Assembly (NCBI RefSeq): GCF_009905735.1
Contig: NZ_JAAALE010000011.1
Span: 1 to 64,000, forward strand
Length of the DNA stretch: 64,000 bases
Direction: 5' to 3'
Source: Porphyrobacter sp. SLTP
Lineage (GTDB): Bacteria; Pseudomonadota; Alphaproteobacteria; Sphingomonadales; Sphingomonadaceae
How positions within the stretch are numbered: the stretch's first letter is position 1; every line of letters begins with the position of its first letter. The notes beneath the pieces are model-generated. The model worked only from the letters and a program-made list of their open reading frames with translations. It searched no databases and was not told the DNA's origin. The position numbers and the translations under genes are program-made. Below, one piece after another: positions 37,978 to 47,286 of the stretch.

Positions 37978-39815
37978 TAGTCGTCAGTCTCCAGAATGCA
38001 GGCGGCAAAGCCGAAAGCGGGCAGCGCAATAGCGACCGTTCCCGGCGCGGTGAGGGCGGTCGGACAATTGCCGATGAGCGGCGCGACACCGCTCGCCCGG
38101 TAGCTTACCTCGACATGGTGCGAAAGCGCCGATGCGCTCGTATTGAACACCGCCAGCACCCGCTGTCCGGTTTCGGGATCATACCGCTCGACCGCGAGCA
38201 GGCCGGGGGCGGTTTCGGTGAAAGCGCGCACTTCGGACAGGCCGCGCCGCAGCGCCGGGCTGGCCGTGCGCGCCGCCGACAGATCGGCGATCAGGCGATA
38301 GAGCGGGTGGGCGGTGTCGAAGTTGCTCTGCGCCGTGGTGGCTGTGGTGCCGATCAGCCTGTTGTCGTTATAGACCGCGACCTTGCTGGGGAACATGTCC
38401 TCGCGTGCCAGCTGGTCATTGCCGTCCGAGATGAAGCCCTGTTCGTCGCCGTAATAGACCGTCGGCACGCCGCGCAGCAGGAACATCATCGCATGGCCAA
38501 GCTTGACCCGCGCCAACAGGGCCTCGGCATCATCCGAACCGCTCATGTCGCGCACGAACATCGAAAAGCGGCCGAAATCGTGATTGCCGAGGAAGGTCGG
38601 CAGGCCCAGCGCGGTTTTTGCGCCGCCGGGGTAAATCGCGTCCTGCTGGAGGAATTCGGCCATCAGCCGCGGCCCGGCCTTGCCGCTCGCAACCAGCTGC
38701 GCGGCCTTCGCAAAGCCCATGTCGAGCGCATAAGGCAGCTGGCTTTCCGCCATCACCTGCGCAGCGAGCGTGGCGGTGGGTTCTTCGTAAGCGATCTCAC
38801 CGAAGATGTGGAAGTGGTCGATCCCCTTGGCCTTGGCGCGGGCCAGAATGGGAGGGACGAAGGCCTGCCAGAACTCCGGGTTCACATGCTTGGCCGTGTC
38901 GATCCGGTAGCCGTCGATCCCGTAATCGTCGATCCACTGGCCGAAGATGTCGATCATGCCCTCGACGACGCGGGGATGCTCGGTCGCGAGATCATCAAGG
39001 CCCGAAAAGTCGCCATAGACACTGCTTTCCCCCACCCAGTGCGAATTGCCGCGGTTGTGGTAGAGCGTCACGTCATTCAGCCACGCGGGCACTTTCACGT
39101 TTTTCTCTGCTGCGGGCACCACGGGGGTATAGGCGAAGGCGGGGTCGGTAAGCTTGGCCCAATTGGCGGGATCGGCGTTTTCGTCCCCCGCAAAGCCCGG
39201 GTTGATCGGCGCGCCGGTCGGACCGCCCTTGCGCCCGTAGGGATAATCGCCCTTGCTGCGATAGGCATAGCCGTTGGCCGGCCCCTCGGCATAGTCGATC
39301 ACATCGGCGGTGTGGTTGATGATGATGTCCATATAGACCTTCATCCCGCGCGCATGGGCGGCATCGACGAAGGCCTTGAATTCGGCATTGGTGCCGAAAT
39401 GCGGATCAATCTGCGTGAAGTCCGTCACCCAGTAACCGTGGTAGCCCGCGCTTTCCTGACCGGGGAGCCCTTGCACCGGCTTGTTCTTGAACACCGGCGC
39501 GAACCAGATTGCTGTGACGCCCATGCCCTGAATGTAATCGAGCTTGGCGGTCAGCCCCTTGAGGTCACCGCCGTGGTAGAAGCCTTTGTGGGTCGGGTCG
39601 AAGCCGTGATCGAACACGCCGCCCTTGATCCCGCCGCGGTCGTTCGAGGTGTCCCCGTTCTCGAACCGGTCGGGCAGGACGAAATAGATGATCTCGTCTT
39701 CAAGCTGGCGCTCGGAAATGGGGGCGGCGCCCGATGGTTCGGCCGCAACCGGCGCTCCCGCCAAAGCGGTGCCCGCGCACAGCACAGCCGCTAAGCTCAC
39801 GAAGATTCGCGTCAT
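37977..39815 (-). CDS. Secreted GH13 alpha-amylase/cyclomaltodextrinase-like enzyme
   Basis: 612-aa exported GH13 enzyme. The signal peptide covers about residues 1-25 (hydrophobic core AAVLCAGTALAG). The TIM barrel begins at IIYFVLPDRFENGD. Catalytic residues: Asp306 in GYRIDTAKH, Glu340 in FHIFGEIAYE and Asp413 in FLGNHDFGR. The C-terminus is a beta-sandwich (about 520-612). Probably cleaves starch or dextrin in the periplasm or at the surface. First gene of its operon; a TTGCAA palindrome lies about 44 nt upstream of the ATG. An alpha-amylase call is preferred, but pullulan or cyclodextrin activity cannot be excluded. Confidence 0.9.
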   Translation of the reverse strand: MTRIFVSLAAVLCAGTALAGAPVAAEPSGAAPISERQLEDEIIYFVLPDRFENGDTSNDRGGIKGGVFDHGFDPTHKGFYHGGDLKGLTAKLDYIQGMGVTAIWFAPVFKNKPVQGLPGQESAGYHGYWVTDFTQIDPHFGTNAEFKAFVDAAHARGMKVYMDIIINHTADVIDYAEGPANGYAYRSKGDYPYGRKGGPTGAPINPGFAGDENADPANWAKLTDPAFAYTPVVPAAEKNVKVPAWLNDVTLYHNRGNSHWVGESSVYGDFSGLDDLATEHPRVVEGMIDIFGQWIDDYGIDGYRIDTAKHVNPEFWQAFVPPILARAKAKGIDHFHIFGEIAYEEPTATLAAQVMAESQLPYALDMGFAKAAQLVASGKAGPRLMAEFLQQDAIYPGGAKTALGLPTFLGNHDFGRFSMFVRDMSGSDDAEALLARVKLGHAMMFLLRGVPTVYYGDEQGFISDGNDQLAREDMFPSKVAVYNDNRLIGTTATTAQSNFDTAHPLYRLIADLSAARTASPALRRGLSEVRAFTETAPGLLAVERYDPETGQRVLAVFNTSASALSHHVEVSYRASGVAPLIGNCPTALTAPGTVAIALPAFGFAACILETDD

Positions 39816-39858
39816 GACCCAACTCCCTCCGGCAGCTTTTCTGACACTTCAAAAGAGA

Positions 39859-39868
39859 ATTTGCAAAT
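39859..39868. promoter_or_regulatory. Palindromic site ATTTGCAAAT before the amylase operon
   Basis: A perfect 10-bp palindrome centred about 48 nt upstream of the amylase ATG (minus strand), close enough to overlap its promoter or leader. Its TTGCAA core is shared with the site at 39984-40001, so both are candidate LacI-family operators. Confidence 0.45.
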
Positions 39869-39983
39869 CTTTGTGAAAAGTCGAAGTGGGCTACGGATCA
39901 TGCATCAAATCATTGAAAAACAACGATAACAAAGCACAACGGAAAGGTAAGCGGTAAATTTTATTGAGATTATCGGAAAGTTT

Positions 39984-40001
39984 CTTGCAAATTTTTGCAA
40001 G
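39984..40001. promoter_or_regulatory. 18-bp palindrome, candidate LacI-type operator
   Basis: CTTGCAAATTTTTGCAAG: perfect 8-bp arms (CTTGCAAA/TTTGCAAG) around a 2-nt centre. It lies in the AT-rich divergent region between the amylase operon and the MFS-GH13-GH97 operon (39816-40127), about 127 nt before the MFS start. This 312-bp region has no ORF that I would support. Confidence 0.6.
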
Positions 40002-40127
40002 GCGTCCAGACTATGGCCCGGCATCGTGCAATGTGTCACCCGGCGACAGATCCGGGAGCCTACGCGATGCCGGGAGCTGCGTCACCTCCGTGCGGATGGT
40101 GGTGCGGGGGAGAGGGATGATACGATC

Positions 40128-41708
40128 ATGACGCAAGCCGGCCAAAAGCCTGCGCTGAACGCGGGCCAAATCTGGAACATGAGCTTCGGCTTCCTCGGAA
40201 TCCAGATCGGGTTCGAGCTCCAGAACGGCAATGTCAGCCGCATTTTCCAGACGCTGGGCGCGGATGTCGGTGAGCTGGCGATCCTGTGGATTGCCGCGCC
40301 GATGACCGGGCTGATCGTGCAGCCGATTATCGGCCACCTGTCGGACAAGACCTGGAGCCCCCGCTTCGGCCGCCGCCGCCCCTATTTCCTCATTGGCGCG
40401 CTGCTGGCGACCTTTGCGCTGTTTGTCATGCCCAATGCCCCAGTGCTGTGGGTCGCGGCGGGGATGCTGTGGATCATGGACGCCTCGCTCAACATCACGA
40501 TGGAGCCGTTCCGTGCCTTCGTGGGCGACAATCTCCCAGACCGGCAGCGCACGATGGGCTATGCAATGCAGAGCTTCTTTATCGGCACCGGCGCGGTAAT
40601 GGCAGGGGCGCTCCCGTGGGTGATGACCAACTGGCTGGGCCTCAGCAACATCGCGCCGGTGGGCGAGATTCCGGAAACGGTGCGCTGGTCGTTTTATATC
40701 GGCGGGGCGGCATTGGTGGCGGCGGTCGCGTGGACGGTGTTCTCGACCAAGGAGTATTCCCCGCAAGACCTCGCCCGGTTCGAAGCCGCACGCGGACCTG
40801 CCGCTGGCGCAGCGCATGGCAATGTGGAGCGTACCGCGCGGCAGTTTTCCAATGGCGGGATCGTCTGGATCATCGCCGGTCTCGGCCTTGCTGCGCTGGT
40901 GGCCTTTGCGCGGGGGGAGAACCGCCCGGCGTTCCTTGGCGACATTGAAGTGGCCAAGGATATCTATGTCCTCGCGGGCTTGCTGGCAGGCTTCGGCGTG
41001 ATCCAGCTCGTCGCTGCATCCTTGCGCGGGCAAGGGCGCAATGACAGTGGCTTCATGGAGGTGGTGAGCGATCTGTTCGCCATGCCCAAGACCATGCGCC
41101 AACTGGCGGTGGTGCAGTTTTTCAGCTGGTTCGGGATGTTTGCGTTGTGGATTTACGGCACGCCGGGCGTGACCGAGTATCACTTTGGCGCGGCCGACGC
41201 GGCGAGCGCCGCCTATCAGGATGGGGCGGACTGGTGGAGCCTGATGGGATCGGTGCGCAACGGCCTGGCCGCTGCCGCCGCGCTCGGGTTCGTGATGATC
41301 GCCGCGAAGATCGACCGCTGCCGGTTACACGCGATCAACCTGCTAATGGGCGCGGCGGGCTTTGCTGCGGTGCTGCTGGTGCGCGATCCGGCGCTGCTGT
41401 GGATCCCGCAGATCGGGATCGGCATCGCCTGGGCCTCGATTGTAGCGCTGCCCTACGCGATCCTGGCAGGCTGCGTCCCGGCGGAAAAAATGGGCATTTA
41501 CATGGGGGTGTTCAACATCTTCATCGTCGTGCCGCAGCTGCTCGCCTCGACGTTGCTCGGCTTCCTCGTCACCAACCTGTTCGGCGGTGAGCCGATCTAC
41601 GCGATGGCGATTGCGGCGGTGAGCTTCGTGCTGGCAGCGACGGCGACCCTGTTCGTCACTGATGGCGAGGCGCGAGGCGTTCCCGCTCTGCGGGCGGGGG
41701 AAGCGTGA
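40128..41708 (+). CDS. MFS maltodextrin/glycoside permease
   Basis: 526-aa inner-membrane transporter of the major facilitator superfamily, in the GPH/SLC45-like sugar group found in Caulobacter-type maltose loci. It has about 12 hydrophobic segments. Between helices 2 and 3 lies GHLSDKTWSPRFGRRRPYFL, a MFS-type basic loop. The ATG at 40128 gives MTQAGQKPALNAGQIWNMSFGFLGIQIGFELQ, a usual family start, with GAGAGGG upstream; longer readings have no leader sense. Presumed to import maltooligosaccharides released in the periplasm. First of a three-gene operon; its TGA overlaps the next ATG. Confidence 0.88.
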   Translation: MTQAGQKPALNAGQIWNMSFGFLGIQIGFELQNGNVSRIFQTLGADVGELAILWIAAPMTGLIVQPIIGHLSDKTWSPRFGRRRPYFLIGALLATFALFVMPNAPVLWVAAGMLWIMDASLNITMEPFRAFVGDNLPDRQRTMGYAMQSFFIGTGAVMAGALPWVMTNWLGLSNIAPVGEIPETVRWSFYIGGAALVAAVAWTVFSTKEYSPQDLARFEAARGPAAGAAHGNVERTARQFSNGGIVWIIAGLGLAALVAFARGENRPAFLGDIEVAKDIYVLAGLLAGFGVIQLVAASLRGQGRNDSGFMEVVSDLFAMPKTMRQLAVVQFFSWFGMFALWIYGTPGVTEYHFGAADAASAAYQDGADWWSLMGSVRNGLAAAAALGFVMIAAKIDRCRLHAINLLMGAAGFAAVLLVRDPALLWIPQIGIGIAWASIVALPYAILAGCVPAEKMGIYMGVFNIFIVVPQLLASTLLGFLVTNLFGGEPIYAMAIAAVSFVLAATATLFVTDGEARGVPALRAGEA

Positions 41709-43072
41709 TGCGGCTGGTATTTGCCCTGCTGGCGGGCGCGCTGGTCGCTACCCCTGCGCTGGCCCAGCCCGATTACACCCCGCGCGATGTGGTCCAGGTG
41801 CCAAACGCCGAGTGGACGCGCGACGCGGTACTGTATCAGCTCAACACCCGGCAGTTCACCAGCGAGGGCACCTTTGCCGCCGCGCAGAAGCAGCTGCCGC
41901 GGCTCGCAGCGATGGGGGTCGATATCATCTGGCTGATGCCGATCCACCCGATTGGCGAGGCGAACCGCAAGGGCAGCCTTGGCAGCCCCTATGCCGTGCG
42001 CGATTACCGCGCGGTCAATCCCGAATTCGGCACCGAGGCCGAGTTCCGCGCCTTTGTGGACGAGGCGCACCGGCTGGGGCTGAAGGTCATCCTCGACTGG
42101 GTCGCCAACCATTCAGCCACTGACAATCCGCTGACCCTGAGCCACCCGGAGTGGTACACCCGCACGCCCGAAGGCGCGCTGATGTCGCCCGCCGGCACCG
42201 ACTGGTCGGACGTGGCGGACTTCGATTACAGCCAGCCCCGCCTGCGCCAGTACATGACCGAAAGCCTCGTTTATTGGGTGCGCGAATTCGGCATCGACGG
42301 GTATCGCGCGGACGTGGCGGGGTATGTCCCGACCGATTTCTGGGACACCGCCCGCGCCGAACTCAACAAGGTGAAGCCGGTCTTCATGCTCGCCGAATGG
42401 GAGCAACGCGATCTCCACGCCCGCGCTTTCGACGCCACCTATGGCTGGGGCTGGAAGGAGGCGATGCAGCGCCTCGTCAAGGACGGCAGCGGGGCAGGGG
42501 CGATGCGCGGTTACTATGCCGGGCAGTCGGAAACCTGGCCCCACGCCGCGATGCGCATGGTCTATACCGAGAACCACGACCAGAATTCGTGGGACGGAGT
42601 GGCAGCGAACATCTACGGCCCGGCTTATGAGGCTGCGATGGCGCTGTCCTTCACCGGCCTCGGACTGCCTCTGATCTACAATGGGCAGGAGGCGGATAAT
42701 GACCGGATGCTCAAGTTCTTCGAGCGCGATCCGATCGTCTGGCGCGAAGGCAAGCACGCCGCGCTGATCGCCAAGCTGATCGCGCTCAAGACTGACAACG
42801 CCGCGCTCCACAACGGGCGCTTTGGCGCGCCGCTGTTGGAAGTGCCGACCAATGCGACGGCAGATGTCTTCGCCTTCACGCGCGGGTCTGCGGGCGAACG
42901 GGTGTTTGCGGTGTTCAACCTCAGCCCCCGGCCGCAGCAGGTGACCTTCCAGCACGCGCGCCATCATGGCGGCTATGCCGACGCGCTCAACGGCGAGGCG
43001 ATGACCTTCGCGAGCGGCGAGGCGCTTGCGCTTGCGCCGTGGGGCTACCGGATTTTCACAGAGACCAAATGA
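41708..43072 (+). CDS. Secreted GH13 alpha-amylase-family hydrolase
   Basis: 454-aa GH13 enzyme with a signal peptide (about residues 1-20, ending PALAQ). The barrel starts at AVLYQLNTRQFT. Catalytic residues: Asp202 in GYRADVAGY, Glu230 in FMLAEWEQ, and Asp291 in YTENHDQNS. Compact, with a short C-terminal beta domain, similar to neopullulanase/maltogenic relatives. The ATG at 41708 shares its first base with the MFS stop (TGATG), so it is translationally coupled; the GTG one codon earlier is less likely. Likely periplasmic and acts on dextrins before MFS import. Its exact bond specificity is not visible. Confidence 0.88.
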   Translation: MRLVFALLAGALVATPALAQPDYTPRDVVQVPNAEWTRDAVLYQLNTRQFTSEGTFAAAQKQLPRLAAMGVDIIWLMPIHPIGEANRKGSLGSPYAVRDYRAVNPEFGTEAEFRAFVDEAHRLGLKVILDWVANHSATDNPLTLSHPEWYTRTPEGALMSPAGTDWSDVADFDYSQPRLRQYMTESLVYWVREFGIDGYRADVAGYVPTDFWDTARAELNKVKPVFMLAEWEQRDLHARAFDATYGWGWKEAMQRLVKDGSGAGAMRGYYAGQSETWPHAAMRMVYTENHDQNSWDGVAANIYGPAYEAAMALSFTGLGLPLIYNGQEADNDRMLKFFERDPIVWREGKHAALIAKLIALKTDNAALHNGRFGAPLLEVPTNATADVFAFTRGSAGERVFAVFNLSPRPQQVTFQHARHHGGYADALNGEAMTFASGEALALAPWGYRIFTETK

Positions 43073-43100
43073 GCGCTCCGATGGGCGTGGGAGAGGACGC

Positions 43101-45173
43101 ATGACGAAGCTTTGGACCCGGATGATCGCGGCGGCGGCAGTGGCATGGGCAGCGGCGCCTGCCTATGCCGAGACGTTGGAAGTGACCTCGCCCGACGGCA
43201 AGATCACCGTCACGGTCAAGGATGATGGTGGCCAGGCGACCTATGCCGTGAGCTTCGAGGGCGAGCAGGTCATCGCTCCGTCCAAGCTCGGGATGCTGTT
43301 CGCCGAACATCACGGCTTTGAACGCGGCCTCGCCATCGCCGGATCGGCCCGCGCCTCGCAAAACACCACTTGGGAACAGCCGTGGGGCGAGCGCCGGCTG
43401 GTGCGCGATCAGCACAATGAACTCAGCGTCACCTTCCGTGCCGCCGAGGGCCCCGACCGGCAGATGACGGTCCGCTTCCGCGCCTTCGATACCGGCATCG
43501 GATTCCGCTACGAGCTGCCCGAACAGGCGGCGCTGCAAGGTGACATCGCCATCGTCGAGGAGCTGACCCAGTTCGGCGTCGGCGACAAAACGACGATGTG
43601 GTACACGCCGTCCGACGAATACAACCGCAACGAGTATATCTACCGCGTCGCCCCCGCAGGCGAGGTTGATGACGCGCACACCCCGTCCACCTTCCGCACC
43701 ACCACCGGCATCCACTTCGCGATCCACGAGGCGGCGCTGGTCAATTACTCCTCGATGTCCCTCGATCAGCTGCGCCCCGGCAATTTCCAGGCGAACCTGC
43801 GCAATTGGTCGGGCGGGCCGAAGGTGAAGACCAAGGCGCCGTTCACATCCCCGTGGCGCACCATCCAGATCGCGCGTGAGGCGGTGGGCCTGATCAATTC
43901 CGACATCATCCTCAACCTCAACGAACCCAACGCGCTGGGCGATGTCTCCTACGCCAAGCCCGGCAAATATGTCGGCATCTGGTGGGCGATGCACATCAAT
44001 GACCGCACCTGGGCGAGCGACAAATATCACGGCGCGACCACCGCCGAGACCAAGCGCTATATCGACTTTGCCGCCAAGCACGGCTTTGCCGGCGTGCTGG
44101 TCGAAGGCTGGAACAAGGGCTGGGACGGCGACTGGTTCAACAATGGTGATCTGTTCAGCTTCACCGAGCCCTATCCCGATTACGACATCGCGGGCCTGAG
44201 CAAATATGCCGCCGCCAAGGGCGTCCAGCTGATCGTCCATCACGAAACCTCGGCCAACCTCACCAATTACGAAAAGCAGCTGGCGGCAGGCCTTGATCTG
44301 GTGCGCAAGATCGGCTCGCACTACGTCAAGTCGGGCTATGTTTCCGACGCGGGCGATGCGGTGTGGGTCGATGACAAGGGCATCCGCCACTACGAATATT
44401 ACGACAGCCAACGCATGATCGACCACCACATGACGGTGATCAAGGCCGCCGCTGAGCGCCAGATCGCGATGGACACCCACGAGCCGGTCAAGGACACCGG
44501 CCTCAGGCGCACCTACCCCAACTGGATGACCCGCGAAGGCGCGCGCGGGATGGAGTTCAACGCCTGGGGCACGCCGCCCAATCCGCCTTCGCATGAGCCG
44601 ATGCTGGCCTTCACCGCGCTGCTGGCCGGGCCGTTCGACTATACCCCCGGCATCTTCGACCTGCGCCCCAACGAGCGCCCGCCGGTGCGCCCCGACATGC
44701 CGCGCGGCGATCCGAAGAACCGCCCGCAGACCACGCTGGCCAAGCAGCTTGCGACCTATGTGACGATCTACTCGCCGCTCCAGATGGCCGCCGATCTGCC
44801 AGAGAATTACGAAGCGCGGCCCGAAGCCTTCCAATTCATCAAGGATGTGGAAGCCGACTGGGAGGAGTCGATCGCGCTCGCCGGTGAGGTTGGCCAATAT
44901 GTCGCCTTCGCGCGGCAGGGGAGGAAGTCCAAGGAATGGTTCCTCGGCGCGGTGACCGACCACGAGCCGCGCGATCTGTCCCTGCCGCTGTCCTTCCTTG
45001 AAACGGGCCGCAAGTACCGCGCGCAGATCTACCGCGACGGGCCGCACGCGCATTGGGACTACAACCCCTATGACATCGTGATCGAGGAGAAGGTGGTCAC
45101 CGGCGGGGACACCTTCGCGGTGCGGTTGGCGGCGTCAGGCGGGGTGGCGGTGCGCTTCATTCCGGTGAAGTAA
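43101..45173 (+). CDS. GH97 alpha-glucosidase (SusB-like), secreted
   Basis: 690-aa exported glycoside hydrolase family 97 enzyme. The signal peptide ends near residue 23 (AYAET). An N-terminal beta-sandwich (about 25-280) precedes a TIM barrel (VGIWWAMHIN onward) and a C-terminal beta domain. SusB-type catalytic glutamates align: Glu382 in HHETSANL, Glu461 in MDTHEPVKDTG and Glu485 in GARGMEFNAWG, with the last two 24 residues apart as in SusB. This pattern predicts the inverting, calcium-dependent subgroup. It removes glucose from maltooligosaccharides. GAGAGGA lies a few nt before the ATG at 43101, 28 nt after the GH13 stop. Confidence 0.92.
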   Translation: MTKLWTRMIAAAAVAWAAAPAYAETLEVTSPDGKITVTVKDDGGQATYAVSFEGEQVIAPSKLGMLFAEHHGFERGLAIAGSARASQNTTWEQPWGERRLVRDQHNELSVTFRAAEGPDRQMTVRFRAFDTGIGFRYELPEQAALQGDIAIVEELTQFGVGDKTTMWYTPSDEYNRNEYIYRVAPAGEVDDAHTPSTFRTTTGIHFAIHEAALVNYSSMSLDQLRPGNFQANLRNWSGGPKVKTKAPFTSPWRTIQIAREAVGLINSDIILNLNEPNALGDVSYAKPGKYVGIWWAMHINDRTWASDKYHGATTAETKRYIDFAAKHGFAGVLVEGWNKGWDGDWFNNGDLFSFTEPYPDYDIAGLSKYAAAKGVQLIVHHETSANLTNYEKQLAAGLDLVRKIGSHYVKSGYVSDAGDAVWVDDKGIRHYEYYDSQRMIDHHMTVIKAAAERQIAMDTHEPVKDTGLRRTYPNWMTREGARGMEFNAWGTPPNPPSHEPMLAFTALLAGPFDYTPGIFDLRPNERPPVRPDMPRGDPKNRPQTTLAKQLATYVTIYSPLQMAADLPENYEARPEAFQFIKDVEADWEESIALAGEVGQYVAFARQGRKSKEWFLGAVTDHEPRDLSLPLSFLETGRKYRAQIYRDGPHAHWDYNPYDIVIEEKVVTGGDTFAVRLAASGGVAVRFIPVK

Positions 45174-45454
45174 GGGACGCCGCAGCGGGATGGGCGGTTT
45201 TCGCCTTCCTTCATCGCCCCGTAGTTCGATCTGGCGCATGGTTAAGCGGAAGCTAGGATTTTGATGGCATAAGGCGCCATCAGATCGAGGGCCGCTTGCC
45301 ACCCATAACCGTGTCATTCAGTCAAAGCGGCCTGCGACAAAATGCACCCGCACACAAGCCGGGATCTGGCCGACAATCCTATGGCGGGGCCAGTATCAGA
45401 AGGACTGATCGAAATTATATTCGTCCCGCTTCGATACCTTAAAACGATGAATCC
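45174..45454. other. Intergenic region before the hybrid kinase
   Basis: About 280 bp separating the GH97 gene from the kinase. A 6-bp hairpin GATGGC-ATAAGGC-GCCATC lies at 45263-45281, well after the GH97 stop. There is no T-run and no ORF that I would support; the kinase promoter must be here but is not recognisable. Confidence 0.35.
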
Positions 45455-46993
45455 ATGAGCCAACCTCCCGTCCAAGACTCGGCCGCGCTCCGCCTGTTGT
45501 TGAGCACAGTCCTCGACGCAGCGGTCGCCATCGATGCGGAAGGGAAGGTCGTCGGCTGGAATCGTGCGGCGGAGCAAACCTTTGGATGGTCTCGGGCCGA
45601 GGCCTTGGGGCAAAATCTCAATGATCTGATTGTCCCATCCAGGCATCAGCAGGCCCACGCTCACGGTATGCACCGCTACCAGCAAACCGGTGTGGCCCAT
45701 GTCGTCAATCGTCGGATCGAGATCGAGGCGCGGGCAAAGTCCGGGCGTGAATTTCCCATCGAGCTCTCGATCACCGAGGCGCATGATGGGAGCGGGGCTG
45801 CCTTTGTGGGATTTATGCGCGATATCAGCGAGCGCATCGCGATGGAACGCAGACTACGCGAGAGCCAGAAGCTGGAGGCGGTGGGACACCTCACCGGAGG
45901 CATTGCGCACGATTTCAACAATTTGCTTACAGTGATCCTGGGCAATGCAGAAATCCTCGCCGAGAGCATAACCGATCCGGAACTCAAGCCCTTGGCCGAG
46001 GTGACGCTTTCGGCGGCGGAGCGGGGGGCCGAGCTGACCAATCGCCTGCTCGCTTTCGCCCGCCGTCAGCCGCTCGATCCGAAGCCGACGAACGTCAACC
46101 AGCTGGTGGGGGCGATGCAGGGGATCGTCCGGCGCACCCTGCCCGAGAGTATCGATGTGGAATTCCATTCCGATCCTGATCTCGGACTCATCGAAATCGA
46201 CGCTGGCGAACTGGATTCAGCGCTCCTGAACCTCGTGGTCAATGCCCGCGACGCGATGGAAGACGAAGGCAAACTGGTGATTGAGACCGCCAACACAAGG
46301 CTGGGACCTGATTACGCTCTCAGATATCCGGAGGTGGTGCCCGGGGAGTACATCATGCTCTGTGTGACCGACACGGGCACTGGCATGGATGCTGTCACGG
46401 CCGGGCGGGCCTTTGAGCCGTTTTTCACCACCAAGCCCGTTGGCAAGGGGAGCGGACTTGGATTGAGCATGGTGTTTGGCTTCACCAAACAATCGGGCGG
46501 ACATATCGAGATTTGCTCCGAGCCTGGTGTAGGCACCAAGATCAAGCTGTATTTCCCGCGCCTGCCGATCGGCCAGCCAGCGAAAGCTGACCTGCCTTCG
46601 GATGTGCAACCCCAAGGCGGTACGGAGAAGATCCTCATCGTCGAGGATAATGCCCTGGTCCTCAGCCATTTGCAGCGGCAATTGGTTTTGCTGGGCTATC
46701 GCGTCAAGACCGCGATGTCAGGCCGCGAGGCGATGGTCCTTTTGCAAGCGGACGACGAGGTGGACCTCCTGCTCACGGATATCGTGATGCCAGGAGGCAT
46801 GAACGGAACCGAGCTTGCCGATTGGGCCCGGACTTTTCGACCCTCGCTCAGGGTGCTCTTCACCTCGGGCTACACCGATAACGCCATCGACCGACACGGC
46901 CGCCTTGACCCTGGTGTTGATTTGCTCAGAAAGCCCTACACCCGACTGGAACTGTCGAAGAAGGTGCGAGAAGTCCTTCAGCGGGAAATCTAG
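45455..46993 (+). CDS. Hybrid sensor histidine kinase (PAS-HisKA-HATPase-REC)
   Basis: 512-aa soluble hybrid kinase with no membrane segment. A PAS domain (about 10-125, DAAVAIDAEGKVVGWNRAAEQTFGW) is followed by the phosphoacceptor H-box GGIAHDFNNLL (His152), an HATPase with N-box LLNLVVNARDAM, G1 DTGTGM, F-box EPFFTTKP and G2 GSGLGLSM, and a C-terminal receiver (EKILIVEDNALVL) with phosphoacceptor Asp442 in LLTDIVMPGG. This HDFNNLL kinase class often phosphorylates its own receiver or a partner response regulator. No partner is adjacent. It sits at the edge of the photosynthesis cluster, but the PAS lacks the LOV cysteine motif. Signal unknown. Confidence 0.92.
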   Translation: MSQPPVQDSAALRLLLSTVLDAAVAIDAEGKVVGWNRAAEQTFGWSRAEALGQNLNDLIVPSRHQQAHAHGMHRYQQTGVAHVVNRRIEIEARAKSGREFPIELSITEAHDGSGAAFVGFMRDISERIAMERRLRESQKLEAVGHLTGGIAHDFNNLLTVILGNAEILAESITDPELKPLAEVTLSAAERGAELTNRLLAFARRQPLDPKPTNVNQLVGAMQGIVRRTLPESIDVEFHSDPDLGLIEIDAGELDSALLNLVVNARDAMEDEGKLVIETANTRLGPDYALRYPEVVPGEYIMLCVTDTGTGMDAVTAGRAFEPFFTTKPVGKGSGLGLSMVFGFTKQSGGHIEICSEPGVGTKIKLYFPRLPIGQPAKADLPSDVQPQGGTEKILIVEDNALVLSHLQRQLVLLGYRVKTAMSGREAMVLLQADDEVDLLLTDIVMPGGMNGTELADWARTFRPSLRVLFTSGYTDNAIDRHGRLDPGVDLLRKPYTRLELSKKVREVLQREI

Positions 46994-47286
46994 CACCCTT
47001 GTCGGCCATGCGGGGATGTCTCCCCATCATCGCCGCACTCTGCCGTAACGCAGCGGCGAGGCGCCCTCGGATGATCCCGCCCACCCAGACGCAAAGGAGG
47101 GCGGACGCCTCGCCTAAGGCATCCACCCTCCACTCCCGTCCAAGGGAGAGCTGCTGAAAGTCAGAGCATTGTGCTGCGCGGCTGCGGGATCACAAGATCC
47201 GGCGCACGACCCATGCAGCCGCCCCTTTCGGTGCCCGTCAGGCAAGCGGAGCGGCGCGGCGGCGTGCAGGACCGGTTGGGCGGGGT
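46994..47286. other. Convergent intergenic region, kinase/hemA
   Basis: About 290 bp between converging genes. It contains a long imperfect hairpin at 47055-47114: GGCGAGGCGCCCTC pairs with GAGGG...CGCCTCGCC around a 28-nt loop, with one 4-nt bulge. It could end either transcript. No ORF supported. Confidence 0.5.

Noticed and set aside
37971-39794. A 607-codon plus-strand frame opposite the secreted amylase
   Set aside because: Antisense shadow without domain features.
43056-45053. A 665-codon minus-strand frame opposite the GH97 gene
   Set aside because: Antisense shadow; the GH97 catalytic residues on the plus strand are intact.
45490-45830. PAS domain of the hybrid kinase as a LOV blue-light sensor
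   Set aside because: The LOV flavin-cysteine motif (NCRFLQ-like) is absent.
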